Origin: Vibrio sp. J1-1 | GTDB taxonomy: Bacteria > Pseudomonadota > Gammaproteobacteria > Enterobacterales > Vibrionaceae | DNA length: 64,000 bases | Assembly: GCF_021728395.1 (NCBI RefSeq) | Contig: NZ_JAKKCM010000014.1 | Span: forward strand, 1 to 64,000 | Direction of reading: 5' to 3' | In this document: positions 7,886 to 16,970 of the stretch, piece by piece | How the letters are laid out: each line of letters begins with the position of its first letter | Position numbering within the stretch: position 1 is the stretch's first letter | Program-made: the position numbers and the translations under genes | The notes under the pieces: model-generated | The model's database searches: none | What the model was told of the DNA's origin: nothing | The model's input: the letters and a program-made list of their open reading frames with translations, nothing else

Positions 7886-9118
7886 ATGAGTAAGATTGAT
7901 AAAGCGATGCGCATCCTGCTAGCAGGTTTCTGCATCAACCTTTGTCTTGGCATCCTGTATGCCTGGAGTGTATTCAATAAGGCACTGGTAACTGAATCCG
8001 GCTGGACTGCTGCAGAAGCTTCTGCGCCGTACGCGACTGCAACCATCACTTTCTCTATCTGTCTTCTTGTTGCAGGCATCTTACAAGACCGTATGGGTCC
8101 ACGTTTGATCCTTATTCTTGGTACAGTTCTAACAGGCTTGGGCATGATTGCATCTGGCTTTGTTGACACTCCACTTATGCTTAACATCACGTTTGGTGTG
8201 ATCACAGGTGCTGGTATCGGTTTTGGTTACGCATGTTTGTCACCTTCTGCAATGAAATGGTTCCACGCCTCTAAGAAAGGTATGGTTAACGGTCTAATCG
8301 CTGCAGGTTTCGGTCTCGCGGCTATTTACCTAGCGCCAGTGACTTCTGCGCTAATCGATAGCATGGGCATTCAAACCAGCTTTATGGTTCTTGGTGTTGG
8401 TATCCTTGCGATTGCCGTTCCACTTGCAGCAACGATTAACAACCCACCAGCAGATTACATGCCAGCTGAGCCTAAAGTAAAAGAAGGCCAAGCGCCTAAA
8501 GCGCTTAAAAAGTCTGACGATTTAACCTGGAAAGCGATGTTGAAAACACCACAGTTCTACTCACTGTGGATCATGTACGCGTTCGCGGCTTCTGTTGGCC
8601 TTATGATCATCGGTAACATCACGACGATTGCAAGTGTTCAAGCTAACCTGCCAAACGCAGTTTACCTGGCTTCTATTCTTGCGGTATTCAACTCAGGCGG
8701 CCGTGTTGCAGCTGGTATGCTTGCAGACAAAATTGGCGGCGTTCGTACACTTCTACTTGCGTTCATTCTGCAAGGCGTCAACATGGCGTTGTTCGCAACG
8801 TTCGACTCAGAGTTTACTCTCATCATTGGTACCGCTATTGCGGCAGTAGGTTATGGCACACTTCTGGCTGTATTCCCTACCCTTACCGCAGAGTTCTACG
8901 GTCTGAAAAACTACGGTACAAACTATGGTGTGCTATACACAGCATGGGGTATTGGTGGTGCCATCGGTGCAGCAGTAGTTGGTTACTCAATGACTAACGG
9001 CGAAGGTTACACACTGGCTTACACAGTCTCTGCAGCAATGATGGCAGTATGTATCGTATTAGCGTTCATCACTAAGCCACTAACTGAAACGAAAGTTGCA
9101 CAGCTCAAAAACGCATAA
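7886..9118 (+). CDS. MFS transporter of the oxalate/formate antiporter (OFA) type
   Basis: This 410-residue protein has twelve predicted membrane helices in two halves separated by a charged loop near residues 195-215 (EPKVKEGQAPKALKKSDD). The N-terminal CLGILYAWSVFNKAL, and GWTAAEASAPYATATITFSI after it, are typical of the OFA branch, whose members carry oxalate/formate, lactate, pyruvate or related small carboxylates. DRMGPR in the loop after helix 2 is the general MFS motif. The substrate is not deducible. It has a strong terminator and an unusual leader (7791-7885). Confidence 0.85.
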   Translation: MSKIDKAMRILLAGFCINLCLGILYAWSVFNKALVTESGWTAAEASAPYATATITFSICLLVAGILQDRMGPRLILILGTVLTGLGMIASGFVDTPLMLNITFGVITGAGIGFGYACLSPSAMKWFHASKKGMVNGLIAAGFGLAAIYLAPVTSALIDSMGIQTSFMVLGVGILAIAVPLAATINNPPADYMPAEPKVKEGQAPKALKKSDDLTWKAMLKTPQFYSLWIMYAFAASVGLMIIGNITTIASVQANLPNAVYLASILAVFNSGGRVAAGMLADKIGGVRTLLLAFILQGVNMALFATFDSEFTLIIGTAIAAVGYGTLLAVFPTLTAEFYGLKNYGTNYGVLYTAWGIGGAIGAAVVGYSMTNGEGYTLAYTVSAAMMAVCIVLAFITKPLTETKVAQLKNA

Positions 9119-9139
9119 TTGTGAATTGATTTGATGATG

Positions 9140-9173
9140 AAAAGGCTTAACCTATTGGTTAAGCCTTTTTTTA
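9140..9173 (+). terminator. Rho-independent terminator of the MFS gene
   Basis: A perfect 13-bp stem, AAAAGGCTTAACC (9140-9152) with GGTTAAGCCTTTT (9157-9169), has a TATT loop and a T tract. Confidence 0.92.
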
Positions 9174-9197
9174 TCGGTAATAAAACCCTGTCGAATT

Positions 9198-10820
9198 ATG
9201 CAAAAACTTGTCGAACTTGCACCAGATTACTATTTAGATAACTTCCTCAAGCTAACCCAACATGCTACGCATTGGTATAGCGACTTATTACTAGAGGAAG
9301 AGCACCATTGGCTCACAGCATTCAAGCAACTGAGCAAACCATCACAATGTCTATTAGTGCGATTGTACAGTCGTAAAGGGTGTTGGTTTCGCAGTGATAA
9401 ACTCAATTATCAGGAAATAGCGTCTATTCACGAAGCTCTGTCAGAGTTAAATCAATCTGAACTTATTGAGCTCTCCCCTACGCTTTCTCACCAAGAGTTA
9501 GCGGCTCACTTACTGACGAAGTCAGAAATCTCTGCGCTTTACCCTGACCTACCTAAGTCATTAAAAAAAGACAATCTCGTTGAGTGTTTGAGCAATACGG
9601 AGTTCGACCAGTTTGATTTACTGGAATTTACTATTATCCGACTGAATGCCGCTCATATGATTGATGTATTGCTGACGTTGTTTTTCGCCAATACTCACCA
9701 AGATTTAAGCCAATTCGTACTCGATGATCTTGGCTTGCATCAGTTCGAACGCTATCAATTAAGCAAAGAGCGCCGATTTTTTGATTCGCGAGAGCAAATT
9801 GATAGATTGATTGAACTCAGCCAGCTCTCTAATCTTTATTGGCAATTTGATCGGAAAGATAAGACCAACCTCGACCTGCTCATCGATGCAATGCCAGACC
9901 CCGTCAAGCATGACTACGTGGATAGAAAGCGTGAACACATGCTGAATGACATTGCCAGAGACTACGAGCGTATCAATGAATTTGAAATCGCGCTTGCACT
10001 TTTTGAACAAACCCATCTCCCGCCGAGTAGAGAACGCCGCGCGCGCATTTACGATAAACTGGAGCACGACACACTATTTAGTGACATTGTCACAAACATG
10101 GTAGAAACGCCGATCAACGCCTCCGAACTTGAAGTGGCACAAAAGCTAAAACAACGCGTAAAGCGCAAGCTTGGGCAAAAGGTGCCAAGAGCTCCAAAGC
10201 CAAAGTGCGATGAACTGCATCTTGAACTCGATTTATCACAACAACGTGTCGAGCTTGTCACTAAAGAACACTTTGAGCAATTGGGTTGGCAAGTATTTTA
10301 TGCAGAGAATACGTTGCTCAATGCACTGTTTGGTTTAACCTTCTGGGACGCCATTTTTGCTCCCGTCGAAGGCGCTTTTATAAACGCGTATCAACATCGC
10401 CCACTTGATTTGTATCACAGTGGCTTTGCCTCTAAACGCGAACAGTTAATCACATCCGCGTTCAAGAACCTCGAAGCTGGTAATACAGGAACGTTAATAG
10501 AAAAATACGATGCCAAGTTTGGGATCAGCAACCCGTTCGTTCATTGGGGCGCGGTAAGTAAAGAGCTAATCGAACACGCACTCAGAACCATTCCGACTTC
10601 AATGTTGGTGGATCTATTAAACGTCCAACTCCGTGACCTCAAGCTCTACCGTAACGGTATGCCAGATTTAATTGCATTTAAGGGAGAGCAATTTGAATGG
10701 ATCGAAGTGAAAGGTCCTGGCGATAAACTGCAGGACAACCAATGGCGCTGGATTAAAGAGTTTAACCGTCTTAAGGTACCGTTTTCAGTCTGCTACGTGA
10801 CCGCTAAAATAGACGCATAA
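9198..10820 (+). CDS. FAN1-type structure-specific nuclease with VRR-NUC domain
   Basis: This 540-residue protein resembles bacterial FAN1. It has a long helical N-terminal DNA-binding part, a TPR-like middle with DIARDYERINEFEIALALFEQ near 250-270, and a C-terminal VRR-NUC nuclease. The catalytic signature is visible: D490 in MPDLIAF, then E503 and K505 in WIEVKGPGD, with Q515 in DNQWRW. The FAN1 family cuts 5'-flap and branched DNA and helps repair interstrand crosslinks; that role here is by homology. It starts 24 bases past the MFS terminator and ends 17 bases before a convergent gene, with no terminator of its own that I can see. Confidence 0.85.
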   Translation: MQKLVELAPDYYLDNFLKLTQHATHWYSDLLLEEEHHWLTAFKQLSKPSQCLLVRLYSRKGCWFRSDKLNYQEIASIHEALSELNQSELIELSPTLSHQELAAHLLTKSEISALYPDLPKSLKKDNLVECLSNTEFDQFDLLEFTIIRLNAAHMIDVLLTLFFANTHQDLSQFVLDDLGLHQFERYQLSKERRFFDSREQIDRLIELSQLSNLYWQFDRKDKTNLDLLIDAMPDPVKHDYVDRKREHMLNDIARDYERINEFEIALALFEQTHLPPSRERRARIYDKLEHDTLFSDIVTNMVETPINASELEVAQKLKQRVKRKLGQKVPRAPKPKCDELHLELDLSQQRVELVTKEHFEQLGWQVFYAENTLLNALFGLTFWDAIFAPVEGAFINAYQHRPLDLYHSGFASKREQLITSAFKNLEAGNTGTLIEKYDAKFGISNPFVHWGAVSKELIEHALRTIPTSMLVDLLNVQLRDLKLYRNGMPDLIAFKGEQFEWIEVKGPGDKLQDNQWRWIKEFNRLKVPFSVCYVTAKIDA

Positions 10821-10837
10821 TTAGGATAATAAGAGAT

Positions 10838-11743
10838 TTAGCCAGATGCTCCAACACAGGGGCTGTCACTCGGTAGTACTAACTGAATGCTTTTAGGTAA
10901 CACTTCAAAACGTATTTTACGCGAACTGTAAGGTTCTCCATCTAAATTGAGTGGAAGAGGGTTCGGAAAATCGATCTCCAACCAACTGGTGCGCGTATGT
11001 TTGACAAAATCACCGGTAATCCTTGGGTTATTGATCTCCTCGATCACTTTAGGCAAGTCTTGAGGTAAGAATGGGCAAACCAGCGTTAAATCCATTAATC
11101 CGTCATCAATCATAGCGTTGGGAGCTAATGACTGACCACCTCCAGCCAAACGGCCATTACAGAATGCCCCGAGTAATATCCCGCCTTCGTAGCTTCCGTC
11201 ATCTACGGTGATGGTTCCATCATACGGTTTAAAGCCTAGAGCTTTTACGACCCCAGTCAGGGTATAAGCTCCCCCACCCAGAAAGTTCTTCAACTCGACA
11301 GGGGTTTCAGTGGTAATTTCGGCACCAAATCCTGCCGTAGCGACATTGATAAAATAACGGTCATTCGCTTTTACACAATCGACAGAAACGGGTTGCCCAT
11401 TCACCGCCAAAGAAAGAGCGTCAGGAATAGAAACAGGTATACGGTTGGCAGTGGCAAAATCATTGGCGGTACCAAGTGGAATTATCGCAAGTTCAGGTCG
11501 CTGGTCTTCATCAATTTGGGCAATCGCCGAAACAACTTCATTGACGGTCCCATCGCCACCAGCAACAACAATACGTTTAACACCCTCTTTTACGGCTTCC
11601 TTAACTAAACGCATCATGTCTTGAGACTCCCAAGTCACACGAACCTGTACATCGACGCCTTGCTCTCGCGTCTCCATGATTGCGCTTCTTAACTCGGGTA
11701 TACCAGCCTTTTTGCCATTTAGTATCGCTCGTATTGTTTTCAT
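10838..11743 (-). CDS. yegS: YegS-like lipid kinase (diacylglycerol kinase catalytic domain)
   Basis: This 301-residue soluble protein has the diacylglycerol kinase fold. The nucleotide-binding signature is [15 protein letters not shown] near residues 60-74, followed by [19 protein letters not shown] near 84-102, both diagnostic of the YegS/DgkB group. A C-terminal beta-sandwich region includes [20 protein letters not shown]. The family phosphorylates lipids such as phosphatidylglycerol or diacylglycerol. Length and motif order match E. coli YegS (299 residues). It is separated by 109 bases from the next leftward gene upstream of it. Confidence 0.88.
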   Translation of the reverse strand: MKTIRAILNGKKAGIPELRSAIMETREQGVDVQVRVTWESQDMMRLVKEAVKEGVKRIVVAGGDGTVNEVVSAIAQIDEDQRPELAIIPLGTANDFATANRIPVSIPDALSLAVNGQPVSVDCVKANDRYFINVATAGFGAEITTETPVELKNFLGGGAYTLTGVVKALGFKPYDGTITVDDGSYEGGILLGAFCNGRLAGGGQSLAPNAMIDDGLMDLTLVCPFLPQDLPKVIEEINNPRITGDFVKHTRTSWLEIDFPNPLPLNLDGEPYSSRKIRFEVLPKSIQLVLPSDSPCVGASG

Positions 11744-11852
11744 TGAAATCCGTCTCTGTGGCTTAATCTAGTTTCTTACTGCTCAGTACTTTCGAGAGTG
11801 TAGACAAAAACTCCATAGTTATAACGGTCAAAGTGCTCTGATTGATAAATAA

Positions 11853-12278
11853 TTAAGATTTACCTAAATACGGCGTTAAAAACGCACTCACTTCATCAGC
11901 GCAAACCCCGACTTCTACTTCAACACCAGCTTGCTCTAAGATAGCGATACCACGGCCGCTGTTGCGTGGATCTGGGTCGAGCATGGCAACGACAACCTTT
12001 TTTATCCCGGAATTTACTAACGTCACGGCACAGGCAGGCGTTCTTCCGACAAACGAACAAGGCTCAAGTGTCACATAAGCGGTGACCTGCTCTAACGTTC
12101 CCTTGTATCCATTCAACGCTTCCACTTCGGCATGATTTCCACCGATAGCCTGAGTGTAACCCTCGGAGACTATCTGATTATCTTTAACTAAAACACAGCC
12201 TACTGGCGGATTAGGTTGACACGCTGGTAGTGCGTTTCGCGAAATCTCTAACGCACGGCGCATATATTCTTGGCTCAT
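11853..12278 (-). CDS. Stand-alone RibD-type deaminase domain protein
   Basis: This 141-residue protein is a cytidine-deaminase-fold enzyme matching only the N-terminal deaminase half of RibD. Zinc and catalytic residues are intact: H49-A50-E51, and P73-C74 with C83 in EPCSFVGRTPAC. QPNPPVGCVLVKD near 21-33 is the RibD substrate loop. The reductase half of bifunctional RibD is absent and the protein ends cleanly at its own stop, so it is either a deaminase-only pyrimidine enzyme working with a separate reductase or a deaminase with another substrate. It precedes yegS on the same strand. Confidence 0.8.
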   Translation of the reverse strand: MSQEYMRRALEISRNALPACQPNPPVGCVLVKDNQIVSEGYTQAIGGNHAEVEALNGYKGTLEQVTAYVTLEPCSFVGRTPACAVTLVNSGIKKVVVAMLDPDPRNSGRGIAILEQAGVEVEVGVCADEVSAFLTPYLGKS

Positions 12279-12328
12279 AGAACATCTATTCTTTAATGAA
12301 AAACAAGGGGCTATAGTAGCGCTCAGCT

Positions 12329-13633
12329 TTATTCAATACCATCTCTTTGCTTTAACTTATCCAATTGAGGTAAAGCCTTAGGTATACGAAGTTTGAGATG
12401 ATTTTGCTTCGTTTGAATTTTCCGCCACATCGACTTGATCAGACTAGAACTGTGCTCTCCACTTTGCATTCGAGTTGAGCTTTTCTGCCATGAATCACTA
12501 GAATCTGCATTGCGCATCTCCAATTCAGAAGTATTCACTCGCAATTGTCGGTAAAGGATGGCTCTCGCCTCTCCCCAGCGATTTTCTTTGAGTAATCGAT
12601 GCAAGCTAAGCCAAGGGGGAACTGGCCTTGAACGGTAATAGCGCTTGATGGCTAAAAATAAAATAATACCCAATACCAAGGTGGTAATGAGACCTATAAT
12701 CCAGACAAAATAAGCTTTAACGAACGACTTTAACGTATGTTTTGCTTGAAATGACTTCCCTTCAATCACAATGCTTTCTAACTGCTGCGTTTCGCTGTTC
12801 CACCACTGGAACTCATGAGCAGGTAACGTGAGTTCACCGCCTTGCTGAATCACATATACGCTTTGTTCAGTTCGGGTAGATTGATAGTCTCCACGCGTTT
12901 GTGTATCGGTAAGCTGGTGAGGCTGCAAGTAAGTTTGATAACGATCGTTTGACTCACCTTTTAGCAAGTCAGGTAATAATACCGATAAACTATCCTGTGC
13001 GGTTATTGTAATTTGTCGAGTGATCGCATCTCCCACTTTTAACGGTTCAGAAGACGTTGCCCACTCTTGCTTTACGTCGACATGTGTCGCGGCAAACCAC
13101 GGGGTATTATCGCTCAATAAGCCAGATGGCAGCGATGCTGAAAACCTAATTGGCTGAGTGTAAAGGGTTCCTGCGACGTTTTTTCCATCAGGCACTGAAA
13201 CCTGAACCCCCACCGCAATGGGAGGCACTACAAAATCACCCGATACCTGAGGATACAACGTCACCTCCCAACGTTGACGCGACCAAGTTTGTCCCCCCTT
13301 TCTTTCAGTGAAGTTGGTTGCCAGTTGGTTACGCTGTTTCGCAATCACATCCGGGATTTCCACCGAGCCAACTCGCGTGCCGCCAGTAAACCAACGCGGA
13401 GTCGCCACCTCAATAGTCAAAATGACTTGCTCATTAACACTGAAGTTGGGTGAGTTTCGATTGTCTTCGTTACTTGTCGCTTTACCAACCCACGCTTTTA
13501 TCTCCACATCATTATTGCGCTGTAAGTCATTAATATCTTGCGCGAATGCCAGACCGCTTGTACAGAAACTTGCCAACACTATGAAGATACAAGCCAGATA
13601 GCCGCTCATAACGCGTCGAAATAATGCCATCAT
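12329..13633 (-). CDS. batD: BatD-like protein (oxygen tolerance family)
   Basis: This 434-residue protein has a signal-like N-terminus (about 1-31), a large periplasmic beta-rich region, a membrane helix near 308-330 and a cytoplasmic basic tail. The order EIKAWVGKATSNEDN, then FSVNEQVILTIEV, is typical of BatD proteins, where Ig-like domains precede one membrane anchor. Its start overlaps the stop of the VWA-TPR gene by four bases (ATGA). It is the last gene of the MoxR-Bat operon. The family is associated with VWA proteins at the inner membrane; biochemical function is unknown. Confidence 0.82.
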   Translation of the reverse strand: MMALFRRVMSGYLACIFIVLASFCTSGLAFAQDINDLQRNNDVEIKAWVGKATSNEDNRNSPNFSVNEQVILTIEVATPRWFTGGTRVGSVEIPDVIAKQRNQLATNFTERKGGQTWSRQRWEVTLYPQVSGDFVVPPIAVGVQVSVPDGKNVAGTLYTQPIRFSASLPSGLLSDNTPWFAATHVDVKQEWATSSEPLKVGDAITRQITITAQDSLSVLLPDLLKGESNDRYQTYLQPHQLTDTQTRGDYQSTRTEQSVYVIQQGGELTLPAHEFQWWNSETQQLESIVIEGKSFQAKHTLKSFVKAYFVWIIGLITTLVLGIILFLAIKRYYRSRPVPPWLSLHRLLKENRWGEARAILYRQLRVNTSELEMRNADSSDSWQKSSTRMQSGEHSSSLIKSMWRKIQTKQNHLKLRIPKALPQLDKLKQRDGIE

Positions 13634-15360
13634 TGCGTTATCCCCTCGTTATCATTACCAGTATCAGAAGCAGTCCCACCCACTGGCGTCGAGTTTAGTT
13701 GAATTTGAAACTTCGCACGTAGAAAGTCCCTTGGATCAGACTCGACACGTTTTAGCCACTTATCAGCCATCTCTTGATTACCCAGTATGTCAGCGGCACT
13801 CAGTGTCTCTTTGATCATCATTTCTTGCGAAGTTTGCTCATCCGCCCCTTCTGCCGTTTGAGGGTTATCACCAAGCTCAGTCGACATCTCTTGTTCTGTC
13901 CCTGCCTGACTTTCACTCATCTGATTGATTTCTTCAACAATGCCTCCGATGACGTTCAAGTTGTGCTCTACATCAGGGCGTAACGCTTGGCTCAGTGTTG
14001 GTTTGTTCGCCAATGATTGAAGCAGGTCTCGCGCTGCCAAGTATTCACGTTGACGGGCCAGTGCGCTCGCCGCGTTGTATAAACCAAAGTCTCTGACTTC
14101 TTCCGAGGGATCATTTTGCATTTCTAAAAACGCGCTGTGGGCGAGTTCAAATTCACTGGCATAGTAATAAGCCGTCCCTTTGTGTAGAGGATCCGAGAAA
14201 TGCTTTGCCGCATCCAAATATTCTTGTTTGTTAAACAACCCCTGTCCTTGTTGATCAGGTGTCAACCACAAGTCCCACCACCATTGGGCAGCTTTGTCGA
14301 ACGTAGTCACTTTTTGTACAACTTGAGGTTCTTCGGCTTTTAGCGATACATTTTCAGCCATTACCTCGCTGGGCATCACCAAACTTCCAGATACCATTGC
14401 AATTAAACACCACTGAACTAACCAGCCCTTTCGGAACCAAATCAGCATAATCAGTGCAATAGGAAATAAAAGCGCATACCCCATGTCTTTCCATGGCATT
14501 GAAGACTCACCATTCAGCTGCATATTACGTTCTACATACCGACTCAACTGCTGGATGTCTGTGTTATCAACACTCACTTCAACAAGTCTTCCACTAGTTT
14601 TACTGGCAAGTGTTTGCAGCGAATCGAGATCAATCGGGTTATTACTGACAATATCCGGGTTGCCAGCTGCCAATATCAACAACTGATAGGGTTTATCGGC
14701 AAAATAATCTTCATACTTACTGATGGTGGCGGGATTGACGCCATCCGTCACTAATAGAACCGTAGAGCCGGCTAATTCTTGTAATTGCTGGTCAATCAGA
14801 GGTAATGCCTGCTCCGCGAGCTTGCCTTTAACGGGCATGATTTCAGGATCAATTGCCGCGAGGAATGGGTCAAAAACGGCGCTGTCTTGCGTGATCGGCA
14901 TAGCAACGTGTGCGGTCCCCGCAAACACCACCAACCCCGTTTTACCACCTTTTCTTGCAGCGAGTAGATCACGAATTTTTTGTTTAGAACGCTCTAAGCG
15001 GCTTGGCGGCAGATCTTTTTGCAACATAGAGTCACTATTATCCAAAACCACCAGCATCGACGCTTTATCCTCACCAAATGGTGACGCTTCTCGCTGCCAA
15101 CTCGGTCCTGCACAAATCAAAATGGCGATGAATACATTGACCATCAGGAGTTTTAGTGGCAATTGTTTCCGCCAGCCATGCTCGCCTATCGTCAGTACCT
15201 CACGCAAATGATCGGGCAGGATGTCTTTCCAGCTTGGTTTGCTCTCCTCGTGCCAGCGTAGCCAAACCAGAAAAAACATCGGGATCAGCGCCAATAACCA
15301 CTGAGGGCGAATGAAATGAAACTGAGTAAAAAATTGCGTTAAGCTGAGAGAATCAAACAT
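13630..15360 (-). CDS. BatB/BatC-like membrane protein with VWA and TPR domains
   Basis: This 576-residue protein has two N-terminal membrane helices (about 20-36 and 70-85), then a von Willebrand A domain with the metal-site motif D107-N-S109-D-S111, a further helix pair near 295-335, and TPR-like repeats around 380-480 (LHKGTAYYYASEFELAHSAF). The C-terminal 90 residues are acidic and disordered-looking (GTEQEMSTELGDNPQTAEGA). It looks like a fusion of the BatB and BatC functions found as separate proteins elsewhere. The start overlaps the upstream BatA-like gene by eight bases. Confidence 0.85.
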   Translation of the reverse strand: MFDSLSLTQFFTQFHFIRPQWLLALIPMFFLVWLRWHEESKPSWKDILPDHLREVLTIGEHGWRKQLPLKLLMVNVFIAILICAGPSWQREASPFGEDKASMLVVLDNSDSMLQKDLPPSRLERSKQKIRDLLAARKGGKTGLVVFAGTAHVAMPITQDSAVFDPFLAAIDPEIMPVKGKLAEQALPLIDQQLQELAGSTVLLVTDGVNPATISKYEDYFADKPYQLLILAAGNPDIVSNNPIDLDSLQTLASKTSGRLVEVSVDNTDIQQLSRYVERNMQLNGESSMPWKDMGYALLFPIALIMLIWFRKGWLVQWCLIAMVSGSLVMPSEVMAENVSLKAEEPQVVQKVTTFDKAAQWWWDLWLTPDQQGQGLFNKQEYLDAAKHFSDPLHKGTAYYYASEFELAHSAFLEMQNDPSEEVRDFGLYNAASALARQREYLAARDLLQSLANKPTLSQALRPDVEHNLNVIGGIVEEINQMSESQAGTEQEMSTELGDNPQTAEGADEQTSQEMMIKETLSAADILGNQEMADKWLKRVESDPRDFLRAKFQIQLNSTPVGGTASDTGNDNEGITQ

Positions 15361-16435
15361 CGCGTTCTCCTACCGATAGTTTCCTTGTTGCAAAGCGCGC
15401 TTTGGCTCTTCTTCTCAGTGTCGCAACACTGAACGCGAGCAAATGCATCAATACCACCAAAGCCATCAAGTAATGGTGTAAACTTTGTTTCGGCCGATAT
15501 GTCGTGCTTTCATACAACTCTGGCTCAAGCTGGCTGATTTCTTCATAGGCCTTTGACAACTCATCTCGATTGAGCGCTTCAAATGCCTCGCCTCCTGATT
15601 CTGCCGCGATTCGCGTAATCGTGTCCATATCAAGCGCCGTTTCACCAATGGTTTGGGGATCGCCCATCGCAATGACATGCACGCGAACCCCCTTCGCTTT
15701 CGCCACTTTTGCCGCGTCTATCGGTTCAACAAAACTGCCAGTGTCGTTGCCATCGGTTAATACAATCGCAACTTTTTCACGCTCTGTAGCTTGCGTTAAC
15801 TCACTGCGAGTCTTATCACTCTGCTCAAACACTTTAATCGCTAACCCAATCGCATCTCCAAGGTGCGTACTCTGCCCTGCCATAGCAACGTCAGTTTGAT
15901 TTAGCAGTTCTAACCACACACTTTGATCGGCGGTAAACGGTGTTTGCACAAATGCTGCGTCACCAAACAACACCAAACCAAGTCGATCACCTTTGCGTGA
16001 CTGCACGAAATCTGCCAATACTTCTTTGGCGGCATCCAGACGAGATACCTTCTCGCCCGTACGGGAGGTAAAATCAGGCTCCGCCATAGAACCAGACAGA
16101 TCGACCACCACCATCACATCTCTGCCAAAACTTTCGCGCACTTGAGGTTCACCCAAAACAGTGGGCTTCGCTATCGCGCAGACAACCAATACCCAAGAGA
16201 GGATCAACGTCGCGCGCTGCCACCAGCTTGGTGTTAGCTGGCTCGCCCCTTCAGATGGCGTTTCGCCGATGGCTTCGACCAATTGAGTAAAGAACGGCAC
16301 TTTAATTGCCATTTGTTTGGTACGGTAAGCCGGAACCAAGTAATACACTACCAGTGGCAAAGGTAAGAGAATCAGCCATAAAGGATAGCCAAACTCAAAG
16401 CCTGACAACCCGATAGAAGAGAGAAGATCATTCAT
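15353..16435 (-). CDS. batA: BatA-like VWA domain membrane protein
   Basis: This 360-residue protein has membrane helices near 17-34 and 75-90 and one near 325-342, flanking a von Willebrand A domain. The MIDAS motif D112-L-S114-G-S116 is intact, with a later IVLTDGNDTG strand carrying the family's second metal-site aspartate. VWA domains bind partner proteins through a divalent metal. It overlaps its neighbours on both sides by eight bases, so translation is probably coupled along the operon. Confidence 0.88.
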   Translation of the reverse strand: MNDLLSSIGLSGFEFGYPLWLILLPLPLVVYYLVPAYRTKQMAIKVPFFTQLVEAIGETPSEGASQLTPSWWQRATLILSWVLVVCAIAKPTVLGEPQVRESFGRDVMVVVDLSGSMAEPDFTSRTGEKVSRLDAAKEVLADFVQSRKGDRLGLVLFGDAAFVQTPFTADQSVWLELLNQTDVAMAGQSTHLGDAIGLAIKVFEQSDKTRSELTQATEREKVAIVLTDGNDTGSFVEPIDAAKVAKAKGVRVHVIAMGDPQTIGETALDMDTITRIAAESGGEAFEALNRDELSKAYEEISQLEPELYESTTYRPKQSLHHYLMALVVLMHLLAFSVATLRRRAKARFATRKLSVGERDV

Positions 16436-16970
16436 CCTGAGCTCCTTGCTTCATCTTTGTTCTTGGCGTTGAATGAGTTGCAGCGGGCATTTGCAAATGC
16501 TCTCTAACCCAATAATTAGCTTTCTCGATGAGAAGTACTCGCTGTGCGTTGGTCAGCTCAACGTTTGGGTTAATAATGCTTTTAAGCCATAACGTTGACG
16601 TTTCATCACTAAAAGCTTGTTTTTTTGGTTCCAGCTCGTCAAGTTTACGGAGAAAAGCACCATCAAACAGTCTGGCATTACAACTGTCTATATGAATCAA
16701 AACAATTTTTAGAATCGAAAATAGCGTTTTCGGCATGTCACTGTCGCTTGGATTAATCTGGCTGATCATATCCAGTGCCTCTTTGCGATAGCGGTTAACC
16801 CACCATTTTCTTAGAAAGCGGTAAGCGATGTACGCTAAAGCCAGCACAAATACGGCAGCTAGAATTTTCCAACCAATAGTTTGAGGATACCAGCTGATAC
16901 TGGGTGGTACGGTTACGTCATGAAGCTCACTCAGAATGTAAGAGCCAGGAGGCTTCGGAAGCTCACTCAT
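16428..16970 (-). CDS. DUF4381 membrane protein of the MoxR-Bat operon
   Basis: This 180-residue protein has a short N-terminal periplasmic part (PPSISWYPQTIGWKILAAVF), one membrane helix at about 30-50, and a basic cytoplasmic domain. The PP-x-S-x-W-P pattern before the helix is typical of DUF4381 proteins, which are found almost only between DUF58 and VWA genes. It abuts the DUF58 stop with no spacer. Function unknown; the context suggests a membrane partner of the VWA proteins. Confidence 0.78.
   Translation of the reverse strand: MSELPKPPGSYILSELHDVTVPPSISWYPQTIGWKILAAVFVLALAYIAYRFLRKWWVNRYRKEALDMISQINPSDSDMPKTLFSILKIVLIHIDSCNARLFDGAFLRKLDELEPKKQAFSDETSTLWLKSIINPNVELTNAQRVLLIEKANYWVREHLQMPAATHSTPRTKMKQGAQDE

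Noticed and set aside
14723-15211. Plus-strand open frame of 162 codons opposite the VWA-TPR gene
   Set aside because: No ribosome site and no recognisable domain; the minus-strand gene has clear VWA motifs.
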